From: an uncultured Bacilli bacterium
GTDB lineage: Bacteria; Bacillota_I; Bacilli_A; RF39; UBA660
Direction: 5' to 3'
Assembly (NCBI GenBank): GCA_947628445.1
Contig: CANQZX010000021.1
Span: 1 to 16,244, forward strand
DNA length: 16,244 nt
In this document: positions 8,443-15,464 of the stretch, piece by piece
How positions within the stretch are numbered: position 1 is the first letter of the stretch
Layout: every line of letters begins with the position of its first letter
Notes under the pieces: model-generated
Seen by the model: the letters and a program-made list of their open reading frames with translations, nothing else
Databases searched by the model: none
What the model was told of the DNA's origin: nothing
Program-made: the position numbers and the translations under genes

Positions 8443-8452
8443 GATAACGAAC

Positions 8453-9136
8453 TTATTTTACTTTTTTATGCCGTTTTAAATACAAATATTCTTCCAAATG
8501 AATTTGATCATTTTCCTTTTTTTCATAACTTTGCATTTCGTTATATAAATCCATAAAAGGACCATTAAAACGATGATAACGACACCCATTATTACAAAAA
8601 CGAATTGTCACATCGGGTACATATTCTTTTAAAGCTTCTTCATTTTGTACTTTTACGCGAAATTGCAACATAATCCCATCAACAATTGGCACAATCGTAA
8701 CCCAGCTTGGCGGAAATTGGGCATCCCAAGTTTCATTTTTAAGACAATCTTCACTATACCAAACTATCTTTTCTCCAAAGACTAATTTACTTTGTTCCCG
8801 GGTAAATAATTCTTTTTCGGTAGCAATGATTTTTTCGTAAGCACTAACCGTCCGACAAACGCGCTTAGTTAAATCAAAATCCGTCAGTTTCATTTGATAA
8901 AAAACAATTTTTTCATATAAGTTTCTAAACATTTCATACAAAGGATAATCTTCTTTAGTAATTGTAAAATTATAATAAACATAAGGGAAAAGTATTTTAG
9001 GATATTCCCCACTTATATTCCAATACAAATCCCCATTACCGCCCAGAAGCATAAACAAAGTATTTTCCTTAGGCTTCACTAATTCTAAATCGTAACATTG
9101 ATAATCCAAATTATCTCTTTTTCTAACCTCAATCAT
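8453..9136 (-). CDS. Unrecognised protein, paralogue of the gene upstream (227 aa)
   Basis: No known family recognised. It has no signal peptide or membrane helix and is probably cytoplasmic, mixed alpha/beta. It is clearly related to the upstream 226-aa protein. Shared blocks in order are GNGDLYWNI, YYNFTITKEDYPLYEMFRNL, a KIVWYSEDCL-type segment, FPPSWVTI with a following LQFRVKV strand, a VTIRFCNNGCRYH...PFM segment and the C-terminal signature DQIHLEEYLYLKRHKK. The ORF runs 22 codons further upstream into the neighbour, but AAAGGAG lies 8 nt before the ATG at 9136, and that ATG overlaps the neighbour's TGA (ATGA). The two are therefore translationally coupled and probably made in similar amounts. 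It occupies the place of spo0B in Bacillus but shows no Spo0B-like histidine motif. Confidence 0.8.
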   Translation of the reverse strand: MIEVRKRDNLDYQCYDLELVKPKENTLFMLLGGNGDLYWNISGEYPKILFPYVYYNFTITKEDYPLYEMFRNLYEKIVFYQMKLTDFDLTKRVCRTVSAYEKIIATEKELFTREQSKLVFGEKIVWYSEDCLKNETWDAQFPPSWVTIVPIVDGIMLQFRVKVQNEEALKEYVPDVTIRFCNNGCRYHRFNGPFMDLYNEMQSYEKKENDQIHLEEYLYLKRHKKVK

Positions 9137-9813
9137 TTTTCTTTCTCCTTTCTTCTGGTCAAATATAAATATTCTTCCAGATGGATTTGTTGGTTGCAAC
9201 AATCATAATCTTGTAGTTTTAGATGCATTAGCATAAAAGGGATGTAAAAGTGGCCATATGCCGAACCGCTAGAGCGAAAACGAATAATCACGGGTTGATT
9301 CTTTACACCTTTAATTAATCTAACTTTAAACTCTAACAAAATCGCATCTAATTGTTTTCTAATCGTAACAAAGGCCGGAGGAAACAAACTATCTATATCC
9401 CCATTTTCATTTAAGATGGCATCATCACTTAACCAGGTAATTACGTCTTCACTTACTAAAGATTGATAAGCAGCTGATGCTAATTCCTGTTCTTGCCATT
9501 TTTTTCTTTTGGCTAAATACTTTTGGTATTCCGTTAAAGAAGAAAAATTATTTAAATCCTCCACATCAAAAAGTTGAGCCTTTACAATATCATCATATAA
9601 AGTGGCAAAAGCTTCATATAATAAATAATTAGCTTTAGTAATGGAAAGATTATAATAACCATATTCTTGATCAATTGAGTCATATTCTGGTGCCCGAATT
9701 GACCAATAAATATCTAAATTACCTTGATAAGACATTCTAAATATTTTATTATTCTCTTTTAAAAAAATATCATAAGTATTAGTTACCCGATTTTTGACTT
9801 TTTCGACATCCAT
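9133..9813 (-). CDS. Unrecognised protein, first of a tandem paralogue pair (226 aa)
   Basis: No known family recognised. Soluble, without signal or membrane segment. It shares with the downstream 227-aa protein the blocks GNLDIYWSI (31-39), YYNLSITKANYLLYEAFATL (from 53), ITWLSDDAIL, FPPAFVTI followed by ILLEFKVRL, VIIRFRSSGSAYGHFYIPFM and the C-terminal QIHLEEYLYLTRRKEKEK. The pattern of aromatic-rich strands and a charged C-terminal tail holds in both, so this is one duplicated family. TAGGAG lies 6 nt before the ATG. A promoter and the rpmA terminator immediately upstream make it the first gene of a two-gene operon. Confidence 0.8.
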   Translation of the reverse strand: MDVEKVKNRVTNTYDIFLKENNKIFRMSYQGNLDIYWSIRAPEYDSIDQEYGYYNLSITKANYLLYEAFATLYDDIVKAQLFDVEDLNNFSSLTEYQKYLAKRKKWQEQELASAAYQSLVSEDVITWLSDDAILNENGDIDSLFPPAFVTIRKQLDAILLEFKVRLIKGVKNQPVIIRFRSSGSAYGHFYIPFMLMHLKLQDYDCCNQQIHLEEYLYLTRRKEKEK

Positions 9814-9832
9814 GTTGCACTCCTACCTCTTT

Positions 9833-9862
9833 ATTTTACCATAAGCCCGATTTAAAGTACAA
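9833..9862 (-). promoter_or_regulatory. Promoter of the 226/227-aa paralogue pair
   Basis: On the minus strand TTGTAC (9857-9862), 18 nt, TAAAAT (9833-9838), with TG one base before the -10 (extended -10). It directly follows the rpmA terminator; the T-tract of that terminator touches the -35. Confidence 0.6.
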
Positions 9863-9886
9863 AAAAATCAACCATTTGGTTGATTT
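9861..9886 (-). terminator. Rho-independent terminator of rplU-prp-rpmA
   Basis: On the minus strand AAATCAACC pairs perfectly with GGTTGATTT around a 4-nt loop and runs into an unbroken T-tract (plus-strand A run 9861-9867). The left arm starts within the rpmA stop codon. Confidence 0.92.
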
Positions 9887-10178
9887 AAGCAACTTCGTAA
9901 ACACTTACCTTTTTGCGTGATTTGCCGCTTCTTTCATATTTGACAACACCGGCAACTTTGGCAAATAAAGTGTGATCTTTACCCATACCCACATTCTTAC
10001 CAGGGAAAATCTTTGTTCCTCTTTGACGGTAAATAATAGCTCCCGCTTTAGCGGTTTGACCATCAGCAAGTTTTGCGCCAAGTCTTCGACCAGCCGAATC
10101 CCGACCATTATCAGTTGAAGATTGTCCTTTTTTATGGGCAAAACGTTGAATATTTAAACTAATATATAACTTAAACAT
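9885..10178 (-). CDS. rpmA: 50S ribosomal protein L27 precursor (97 aa)
   Basis: Component of the large subunit near the peptidyl transferase centre. The body is typical L27: [40 protein letters not shown] and a basic C-terminus. As in Firmicutes it carries an N-terminal extension that must be removed by Prp before AHKKG. The extension [13 protein letters not shown] is 13 residues, against about 9 in Staphylococcus aureus, and it ends QRF where the usual site is QFF. AAAGGAGG, which also encodes the last Lys-Gly-Gly of prp, lies 8 nt before the ATG. It is the last gene of the rplU-prp-rpmA operon. Confidence 0.97.
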   Translation of the reverse strand: MFKLYISLNIQRFAHKKGQSSTDNGRDSAGRRLGAKLADGQTAKAGAIIYRQRGTKIFPGKNVGMGKDHTLFAKVAGVVKYERSGKSRKKVSVYEVA

Positions 10179-10182
10179 AACT

Positions 10183-10482
10183 TTATCCTCCTTTTTTAAT
10201 AATTTGCAAATTTTCCGGATATTGGTTTTCCAGATTTTCTAATAATCCCACCATATTATCCAATAAAATTGTTACCACCGTGCTTCTTTTGACAATGGTT
10301 ATTTTAAGTAATTTTTTGTTATCGACAAACTTAATAGCACTTTTATCAATATTAAAAATTCCATTTACTGTCGTATAAATTATGCTAGAGACACTAGCAC
10401 AAACAATATCTTTACCAATATCATCGAAGCCCGCGTGACCTTTTACACTAATTTCATTATTTTTAACATCAATTGTAATCAT
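10183..10482 (-). CDS. prp: Ribosomal-processing cysteine protease Prp (99 aa)
   Basis: Removes the N-terminal extension of L27. It shows the family's catalytic pair: [18 protein letters not shown] with His16 and Cys28, the same 12-residue spacing as His22/Cys34 in S. aureus. The length is typical. It is encoded between rplU (2-nt gap) and rpmA (4-nt gap), the conserved Firmicutes arrangement. No good Shine-Dalgarno sequence precedes its ATG, so translation is probably coupled to rplU. Confidence 0.95.
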   Translation of the reverse strand: MITIDVKNNEISVKGHAGFDDIGKDIVCASVSSIIYTTVNGIFNIDKSAIKFVDNKKLLKITIVKRSTVVTILLDNMVGLLENLENQYPENLQIIKKGG

Positions 10483-10484
10483 TA

Positions 10485-10784
10485 TTAACCATTAATCTTT
10501 TTAACAACTAAACAAGTATATGGTTGACGATGACCTTGAGTCTTCCGATATTTCTTTTTAGGACGATATTTGAAGACTTTAATCTTTTTACTTTTTCCTT
10601 GTTTTTCCACCGTACATACAACTGATGCACCAGCCACATAAGGATTACCAGATTTGCCATCAACAAATAAAACTTTATCAAAAGTAATATCTTTACCTAC
10701 TTCTGCATCTAATTTTTCAACATAAATTTTATCTTGTTCAGATACATAGTATTGTTTTCCACCTGTTTCAAATATAGCTTTCAT
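10485..10784 (-). CDS. rplU: 50S ribosomal protein L21 (99 aa)
   Basis: Large-subunit protein binding 23S rRNA. Diagnostic features are the opening [14 protein letters not shown], a central beta barrel, and the basic segment [20 protein letters not shown] near residues 68-87. AGGAGG lies 6 nt before the ATG. An out-of-frame ATG-AAA-TGA three-codon ORF overlaps the true start. It is the first gene of the operon, behind a structured leader and a consensus promoter. Confidence 0.97.
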   Translation of the reverse strand: MKAIFETGGKQYYVSEQDKIYVEKLDAEVGKDITFDKVLFVDGKSGNPYVAGASVVCTVEKQGKSKKIKVFKYRPKKKYRKTQGHRQPYTCLVVKKING

Positions 10785-10785
10785 T

Positions 10786-10875
10786 TCATACCTCCTAATC
10801 TAAGACGCGCCGGGAAGGTAACGGAATCGTTTTGTAAACCTTTTTCGAGCGGTTTTTTGTGAAATTACTTAAAAC
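10786..10875 (-). ncRNA. Probable ribosomal protein L21 leader (5' UTR of rplU)
   Basis: About 90 nt of untranslated RNA lie between the predicted transcription start and rplU. The region is locally much more GC-rich than its surroundings (CCTTCCCGGCGCGTC near 10804-10818) and contains a hairpin (AAACC / GGTTT, 10836-10855). Firmicutes commonly carry an L21 leader element at exactly this place, thought to mediate autoregulation. The identification rests on position, length and composition; the covariance model was not run. Confidence 0.7.
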
Positions 10876-10881
10876 TACTTA

Positions 10882-10910
10882 AGTTTACCAAAAAACATGG
10901 GAAATGTCAA
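10882..10910 (-). promoter_or_regulatory. Promoter of rplU-prp-rpmA
   Basis: On the minus strand TTGACA (10905-10910), exactly 17 nt, TAAACT (10882-10887), with TG one base upstream of the -10. The -35 is consensus, as expected for a ribosomal protein operon. Confidence 0.85.
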
Positions 10911-10956
10911 ACATTTCCGGTTATTTTAATTATATTTGGCATTGGCAATTAAATTA

Positions 10957-10990
10957 CATAAAATGAGACTAGAAAAAACTTTCTAATCTC
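10957..10990 (-). terminator. Terminator of the 329/318-aa paralogue pair
   Basis: On the minus strand GAGATTAGAAA pairs with TTTCTAGTCTC (11 bp, one G-U) around a 4-nt loop, followed by ATTTTATG. The T-tract is imperfect but the stem is long. It separates the pair from the rplU promoter. Confidence 0.7.
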
Positions 10991-11017
10991 CTTTTAAACC
11001 TATTTTTAACTGGAATA

Positions 11018-11068
11018 GTAAAACCGCTTTATAAGCCCATTTATTTACCGGTTTGGTAAAACCGCTTT
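11018..11068 (-). repeat. Two 13-bp direct repeats in the 3' UTR of the 318-aa gene
   Basis: GTAAAACCGCTTT (plus-strand reading) occurs at 11018-11030 and 11056-11068, 38 bp apart, just after the stop of the 318-aa gene. The second copy is also part of a 6-bp hairpin (CGGTTT / AAACCG, 11049-11064). Confidence 0.75.
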
Positions 11069-11071
11069 TAA

Positions 11072-12028
11072 TTATTTTAATATTCTTTTGCGAACCTTTT
11101 CACTGGCATATAAAGCACTTAAGGTTTCACTTTGATTTTCCAAAAGACATTTTTCTCGATCAATTCCCGTGATTGTTTTAATTTCCTCATCACTATATTC
11201 GGGATAAGCTAAATCCATTAAATGAGCTAACCAGTTAACTTTAAAATAGTCGCCTTCAAGACTTTCATTTAATTTTCTAATTATATCTTGGTAATGAGGA
11301 TAAATTTTTTGCATTAATTTGTGAGAATCAAAAGTTCTATCAGACCAATATTTAGAAATCTCGTTTTTAACCTCATCAAAAGTTGTGGTTACCTCCGTAT
11401 AATACCCTTCAATATTAATTCCGGCGATAGTTTGATTTTTGGCTCCTACTTTGGCACTAAAACCTAAATGGTGATCCCGCGCTTTATTATCATAACTATA
11501 TGCAATATTAGTTTCTTTTTCATGCGGATATAATTGTAATTGTTCGATACCATACTTTGTTTCTAGTTGAACCTTTAATAAACTTTCATCATTAAGGGCA
11601 AAACTTATTTTTTGTTCTTCCCGCATGCCCGTTAAAGCTAGATCATGTTTTTCTCCTTTAATGGTAATAAAATATTCCATCTCTTCATTATCAAGTAATC
11701 GTGAGTTTATGCTAAAAGTTCCATGCAAAGAAGAGTTTTCAAAATGGCTATCTGTCAAGATATCGTATGTTAAATCATGAGGATTGGCTAAACTAACCTC
11801 ACCCCGCATCTTTTTATAGTGAGTTTCCAAAGCAAAATAAACTTTGGAAGGCACGGAATTATGTATTTTAATTATCCCCGCTTTTTTACCTAAGTAACGA
11901 ATATCAAAAACATTTCCTCTCGTACTAAACCAATCTAAGATTTGAGTATTAAAAGTAATATCGGTTTGAATATTTAAACTATTTAAATAAACCATAATTG
12001 TTTTTAAAGCTTCTTTTAAATCATTCAT
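11072..12028 (-). CDS. Unrecognised protein, second of a tandem paralogue pair (318 aa)
   Basis: No known family recognised. No signal peptide or membrane helix; probably a soluble protein with a beta-rich middle (about 40-200) and a helical C-terminal third. The C-terminal segment LMDLAYPEYSDEEIKTITGI plus DREKCLL and a basic end VRKRILK matches the end of the upstream 329-aa protein, with the same order and spacing; the rest is more diverged. The start is ATG at 12028, overlapping the upstream stop by one base (TAATG) with AGAAGG 7 nt before it, so the two are coupled. It is followed by the direct repeats and the terminator, then the rplU promoter. Confidence 0.8.
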   Translation of the reverse strand: MNDLKEALKTIMVYLNSLNIQTDITFNTQILDWFSTRGNVFDIRYLGKKAGIIKIHNSVPSKVYFALETHYKKMRGEVSLANPHDLTYDILTDSHFENSSLHGTFSINSRLLDNEEMEYFITIKGEKHDLALTGMREEQKISFALNDESLLKVQLETKYGIEQLQLYPHEKETNIAYSYDNKARDHHLGFSAKVGAKNQTIAGINIEGYYTEVTTTFDEVKNEISKYWSDRTFDSHKLMQKIYPHYQDIIRKLNESLEGDYFKVNWLAHLMDLAYPEYSDEEIKTITGIDREKCLLENQSETLSALYASEKVRKRILK

Positions 12029-13017
12029 TATTTAACCTTCTTTCTTACTAAATCACTTTTTTCGTCTAAAAATGTCGTTAAATCAGGTGACCCATCTTGA
12101 AAAATGATGCTTTCACGGGTTACACCAAATAAGACTTTTATTTCTTCATCACTAAATTCCGGATAAGTTAAACTAAATAGTTTAACAAACCAAGAAAATA
12201 AAGCATCATACCAAATAAAGTTTATATAAAATGAATCAATTTTGGTAATTATTTTGGCAAAATCCGGATTCATTTGAAGCATTAAAGCGGCCATTTGGGT
12301 TAACTCCGTTGTCGGATTATCAAATCCTCGCGCCAATTTTTTAACTTGACTTGTCATTTCATCCCTACTTTGGCGAAATCTAATCTTTTTACTTTGCGTT
12401 AAAAACTCAGCATTTTCACTTTCATTTAAAACCGTAAAATGAAAAGCAATATCATCAGTTAAATTTTGGTATTGATAAGTTATTTGTTTTAGAATCTTAT
12501 CATTTTTATGCCGTTTTTGAATTGCCACATCTTCTAAAAAGCCAGCATTTCTTACCGAATAATTAAATAAATTAGTTTCATCAGCTAAATTAATATGAAC
12601 ATCACTATCATTTAATGAATCATTGGGGTGTAATCTTACTTGAGCATAATATTGTATTGCCTCATCGGCATTAAATCGTTTTCTTAAAGCAAAATGGGAA
12701 TGATATTTTACTTTTCCTCCATTTACTAAAGCAAAATCAACGGCTTCGGGATGATGAAAATAAATATTGCCTTTAATATCATAACCATTTAATTTTAATT
12801 CCAAATGGATTCTTTTTTCTAGTAAGCTACCAACATAACCCACATTATTATCCATCTCATCATAGATATTATTAAAAGTGGCCATACCCCCATTAAGGGT
12901 TCTTTTAACCTTTTCCGTCATATTATAAAAAGAAATTCTATAACCAAAACTGTTAACAAAAGCAATCGCGGTTTTATAAGCCGTACTAAGTATTTGTTCA
13001 TTTTTCATTTGTTCCAT
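12028..13017 (-). CDS. Unrecognised protein, first of a tandem paralogue pair (329 aa)
   Basis: No known family recognised. Soluble, without signal peptide. Its C-terminal part carries LFSLTYPEFSDEEIKVLFGV followed by RESIIF and a basic tail VRKKVK, matching the 318-aa partner. The N-terminal halves can be paired only loosely (both open with a helix and then strands), so the duplication is old. It has its own near-consensus promoter, a leader of only about 20 nt, and GTGGTGG 4 nt before the ATG in place of a classical GGAGG. It lies between the SpoIVFB-like gene and rplU, where Bacillus has no gene. Confidence 0.8.
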   Translation of the reverse strand: MEQMKNEQILSTAYKTAIAFVNSFGYRISFYNMTEKVKRTLNGGMATFNNIYDEMDNNVGYVGSLLEKRIHLELKLNGYDIKGNIYFHHPEAVDFALVNGGKVKYHSHFALRKRFNADEAIQYYAQVRLHPNDSLNDSDVHINLADETNLFNYSVRNAGFLEDVAIQKRHKNDKILKQITYQYQNLTDDIAFHFTVLNESENAEFLTQSKKIRFRQSRDEMTSQVKKLARGFDNPTTELTQMAALMLQMNPDFAKIITKIDSFYINFIWYDALFSWFVKLFSLTYPEFSDEEIKVLFGVTRESIIFQDGSPDLTTFLDEKSDLVRKKVK

Positions 13018-13042
13018 AACACCACCACATTTCTCAGTGGTT

Positions 13043-13072
13043 ATTATAATTTAGAAGCTTAAGCTTTGTCAA
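13043..13072 (-). promoter_or_regulatory. Strong promoter of the 329/318-aa pair
   Basis: On the minus strand perfect TTGACA (13067-13072), 18 nt, perfect TATAAT (13043-13048). The -35 box lies inside the last codons of the SpoIVFB-like gene (Phe-Asp-Lys). Both hexamers are consensus, so high constitutive expression is likely. Confidence 0.85.
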
Positions 13073-13802
13073 ACCTTTCTTGCAGTTTCCGTTTTTCACT
13101 AATAATTCCTTTTTCTTCCCGAAAATAGTGCAAAGTATCCTTTTTTAAAATATCAAGTTGTCCTTTTTGGGTACTAATTTTTTTATAAGGAAAATCTTTT
13201 AAGTAGCGCTCTAATAAAAAGCGATTTTCTAGATATTTATAATCTTTAAAATAAGTATAAGTTTTATAAATTAAAAAAAGAATAATTAAATAATTATTTA
13301 AAGATCGGACATAATTAAAGATACTAAATAAAATTAGGAAAATAACCGAAATAATTATTTGCCCAAAATAGGCTTTTTTAAAGGATAACTTTTTGGCTAA
13401 CAAGGCATTTAGAAAAATACTACCATCCAAAGGAATAATCGGGAGCATATTAAAAAGCATAATGGTTAAATTATAGGTTTTAATTAAATTTAAGGTATGA
13501 TCGGTAAAGGGAAGTATCGGCGTAATTAACCAAATGAGCAATTGCAAAAAGATGCCGCCTAAAGCAATAATTATTTCCCGATTTAAAGGAGTATTTACAT
13601 CCTTTTTTATTTTCGTAATTCCTCCGAAGGGATAAATATTAATTTCACTAATTTGATAACCTAAAAGGTGGCTCAAAAAAACATGCCCTAATTCGTGAAT
13701 TAAGACAATAAAAAAAATAATTAAGGCATTTTTAATTAAACCACAACAAAAAGCCAAAAATAAAAAATACCAGGTGAAGATATTAACTTTGATATGTTTC
13801 AT
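13059..13802 (-). CDS. SpoIVFB-like site-2 protease, peptidase M50 (247 aa)
   Basis: Intramembrane zinc metalloprotease. HELGH at 36-40 supplies the HExxH zinc ligands and catalytic Glu37. FNMLPIIPLDG at 117-127 supplies the third ligand, Asp126. These lie within five or six hydrophobic segments up to about residue 180, the layout of SpoIVFB. The C-terminal ~65 residues are charged and cytoplasmic; a clear CBS domain like that of Bacillus SpoIVFB is not seen, and the protein is about 40 residues shorter. It overlaps the preceding SpoIVFA-like gene by 20 bp and has no nearby Shine-Dalgarno sequence, so translation is coupled. In Bacillus this protease activates pro-SigK in the mother cell; whether this organism sporulates, and what the substrate is, cannot be told from the window. 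Confidence 0.9.
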   Translation of the reverse strand: MKHIKVNIFTWYFLFLAFCCGLIKNALIIFFIVLIHELGHVFLSHLLGYQISEINIYPFGGITKIKKDVNTPLNREIIIALGGIFLQLLIWLITPILPFTDHTLNLIKTYNLTIMLFNMLPIIPLDGSIFLNALLAKKLSFKKAYFGQIIISVIFLILFSIFNYVRSLNNYLIILFLIYKTYTYFKDYKYLENRFLLERYLKDFPYKKISTQKGQLDILKKDTLHYFREEKGIISEKRKLQERFDKA

Positions 13803-14400
13803 ATTTAAGATATTCGTTATCCTTTTTAATTACTAAATATAAAGTATCATCTTTTGTTTCCCCTAAAGTGGTACCTTTTTCCACATAATCATATAGTTTT
13901 ACGGCCACATTGGCCACATTTCCATACCAAATATCTGCCCCATCATTACCTTGAACAATTACGGTATTACCATAATCATCTTTTTCGCCAATGAAAACCA
14001 CTATTCCCCCATTTAAAGTACTAACTAACGCCTTATCATTGACGGTTAGTTTTTCCCCATCATGATAATCTTCAATTTTTTTATAGATTAATGAGCCACT
14101 AAAAACGGTTTTTTCTTTATTTGTCGTCTTAGGAATGGGCTCGCCAAATAAATTTTCATACCAATTTTTAATTTTCGTAAATGGCAGATTTTCACTAAAA
14201 ACATATTCTTTATACATTAAAACATTTTTATCATTGGTTTTAAGATAAATTAAACTTAAAAGGAAAAAAATAATACTTAATAAAACTTTCGTTAAAAAGT
14301 TTCGGACTAAAGAATGTTTATTATTGCTTAATTTTACTTTTAAATACGGATTTCGTCTTTTTTTCTTAAAATTAGTTAAATACACATTTAATTCATCCAT
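13783..14400 (-). CDS. SpoIVFA-like membrane protein with degenerate M23/LytM domain (205 aa)
   Basis: In Bacillus SpoIVFA anchors and restrains SpoIVFB with BofA. Here a basic cytoplasmic N-terminus is followed by one membrane helix (about 35-54) and an extracytoplasmic region ending in a LytM-like domain (about 124-198: LNGGIVVFIGEKDDYGNTVI, then IWYGNV and VEKGTTLGE). The HxH and His/Asp zinc ligands of active M23 peptidases are absent (TLYLVIKK replaces the HxH strand), as expected for SpoIVFA. It lies between mreD and the SpoIVFB-like gene, the Bacillus position except that minCD are missing. A GTG at 14412 is possible (it overlaps the mreD TGA), but GGGTGA lies 8 nt before the ATG at 14400, so that start is preferred. 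Confidence 0.85.
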   Translation of the reverse strand: MDELNVYLTNFKKKRRNPYLKVKLSNNKHSLVRNFLTKVLLSIIFFLLSLIYLKTNDKNVLMYKEYVFSENLPFTKIKNWYENLFGEPIPKTTNKEKTVFSGSLIYKKIEDYHDGEKLTVNDKALVSTLNGGIVVFIGEKDDYGNTVIVQGNDGADIWYGNVANVAVKLYDYVEKGTTLGETKDDTLYLVIKKDNEYLKYETYQS

Positions 14401-14408
14401 TATCTTTT

Positions 14409-14795
14409 TCACCCAATAAAGTTTATGCGGGCATTCATTTTTTTATAACTGAGACCGGTTACAATTAAATTAAAACCTAGCGTAATTAAAAAGGAAGAAA
14501 GATTAAAATAGTTAAATAAAATATGGGTTAGAAGATAATAACTTAAGATGGCACTAAAATAAAAGCTAAGAAAATTGCCCAATGTTTTTTGTTTAGGCCA
14601 AAGATATCTTTTTATAAACCAAAAAATAAGAAGAAAAAGGGCGTGAAATGGAAAAGAATTAGTTAAAAATAAATCTATGGTTAAACCAACTATCAATATT
14701 TTTAGAAGCGCAGAGTGCTGCAAATTAAAAAGAAAAAGATAACTAACTAAGGGCGTAAAATGATTAATTAAAATATCTCCTAAAATTAAAATCAT
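14409..14795 (-). CDS. mreD: Rod shape-determining protein MreD (128 aa)
   Basis: Very hydrophobic protein with about four or five membrane segments, matching MreD, which works with MreC, RodA and penicillin-binding proteins in lateral wall synthesis. It is short for the family (172 aa in B. subtilis). A TTG start at 14813 is possible, but the ATG at 14795 overlaps the mreC stop as ATGA and follows GGGTGGGATC, so it is chosen. Individual motifs in MreD are weak; the assignment leans on its place directly after mreC. Confidence 0.88.
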   Translation of the reverse strand: MILILGDILINHFTPLVSYLFLFNLQHSALLKILIVGLTIDLFLTNSFPFHALFLLIFWFIKRYLWPKQKTLGNFLSFYFSAILSYYLLTHILFNYFNLSSFLITLGFNLIVTGLSYKKMNARINFIG

Positions 14796-15445
14796 TTGGG
14801 CGATCCCACCCAAACATAATTAATTTGATCGGGATTTGTCCCCCATTTAACTGTAAGGATTTTTTCAATACCTAATTTGTCGGTGGTAATATTTTCAACC
14901 TCACCGATATAAATATTTTCGGGTAAAGTTCCCAAACCCGAGGTATAGACTTTATCGCCTATTTGAAGCAAGTCATAATTAGGAATATTACTTACAATTA
15001 ATTTATTATTTTGGCAGCGTAATAAACCATAAACAGCGTTAATTTTAACCGAAATATTACTTTTTTTATTACTTAATAACCTAACCGTACTGGTGTGTTT
15101 GTAAACCGCAGTTACAATGCCGATTAAGGCCTCATCATTTATAACAAAAGACCCTTTTTGAATATCTTCTGCCTTCCCTTTATAAATAGTTAGGGAATCG
15201 GCAAAATCATAAATATCCCGATATTTTACTTTACTAATTTGGTAAGTTGGATAATTAGTCATAAGATTAACGGTCTTTTTTAAAGCCGCATTTTCCGTTT
15301 GTAAAGTTTTAATCTCGGAGTTCGTGACAATTTCATTTTGAAATAATTCGTTATTTTGAATATGCCAGGCATCAATTTGATCCCGGCTAAGATAAATAAT
15401 AATTAAGAAAATAGCTAAAGCCCCATTTAAAATATTTCGTTTCAT
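14792..15445 (-). CDS. mreC: Rod shape-determining protein MreC (217 aa)
   Basis: Bitopic scaffold of the elongation machinery. One membrane helix (5-20), a coiled coil (about 35-62, with LQTENAALKKTV), then the beta-barrel domain: GSFVINDEALIGIV (99-111), STVRLLSNKKSNISVKI (119-135) and GDKVYTSGLGTLPENIYIGEV (163-183), the last being the most diagnostic MreC motif. It is shorter than the ~290 aa of B. subtilis, mainly through a compact N-terminal part and no C-terminal extension. mreB is not upstream in this window. The ATG has no Shine-Dalgarno sequence and forms the end of a small hairpin (CATACT-AAA-AGTATG). No other ATG, GTG or TTG start lies between it and the preceding in-frame stop, so 15445 is the only plausible start. 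Confidence 0.95.
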   Translation of the reverse strand: MKRNILNGALAIFLIIIYLSRDQIDAWHIQNNELFQNEIVTNSEIKTLQTENAALKKTVNLMTNYPTYQISKVKYRDIYDFADSLTIYKGKAEDIQKGSFVINDEALIGIVTAVYKHTSTVRLLSNKKSNISVKINAVYGLLRCQNNKLIVSNIPNYDLLQIGDKVYTSGLGTLPENIYIGEVENITTDKLGIEKILTVKWGTNPDQINYVWVGSPK

Positions 15446-15464
15446 ACTTTTAGTATGTTTGGTT

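Noticed and set aside
8420..8452. AAGTTC/GAACTT inverted repeat as a terminator after the 227-aa gene
   Set aside because: The stem is only 6 bp with a ~20-nt loop and overlaps the obg promoter; not convincing.
8453..9813. The 226/227-aa genes as Spo0B replacements, because they lie where spo0B is in Bacillus
   Set aside because: Neither shows the helical hairpin with a phosphorylatable His or the length and pattern of Spo0B; both look beta-rich with aromatic blocks.
9905..10141. Second minus-strand frame inside rpmA
   Set aside because: Frame-shifted shadow of L27; no ribosome-binding site and no recognisable protein.
13024..13041. Hairpin ACCAC/GTGGT that would sequester the ribosome-binding site of the 329-aa gene
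   Set aside because: The predicted transcription start from the consensus -10 at 13043-13048 falls near 13036, so the left arm would not be in the RNA.
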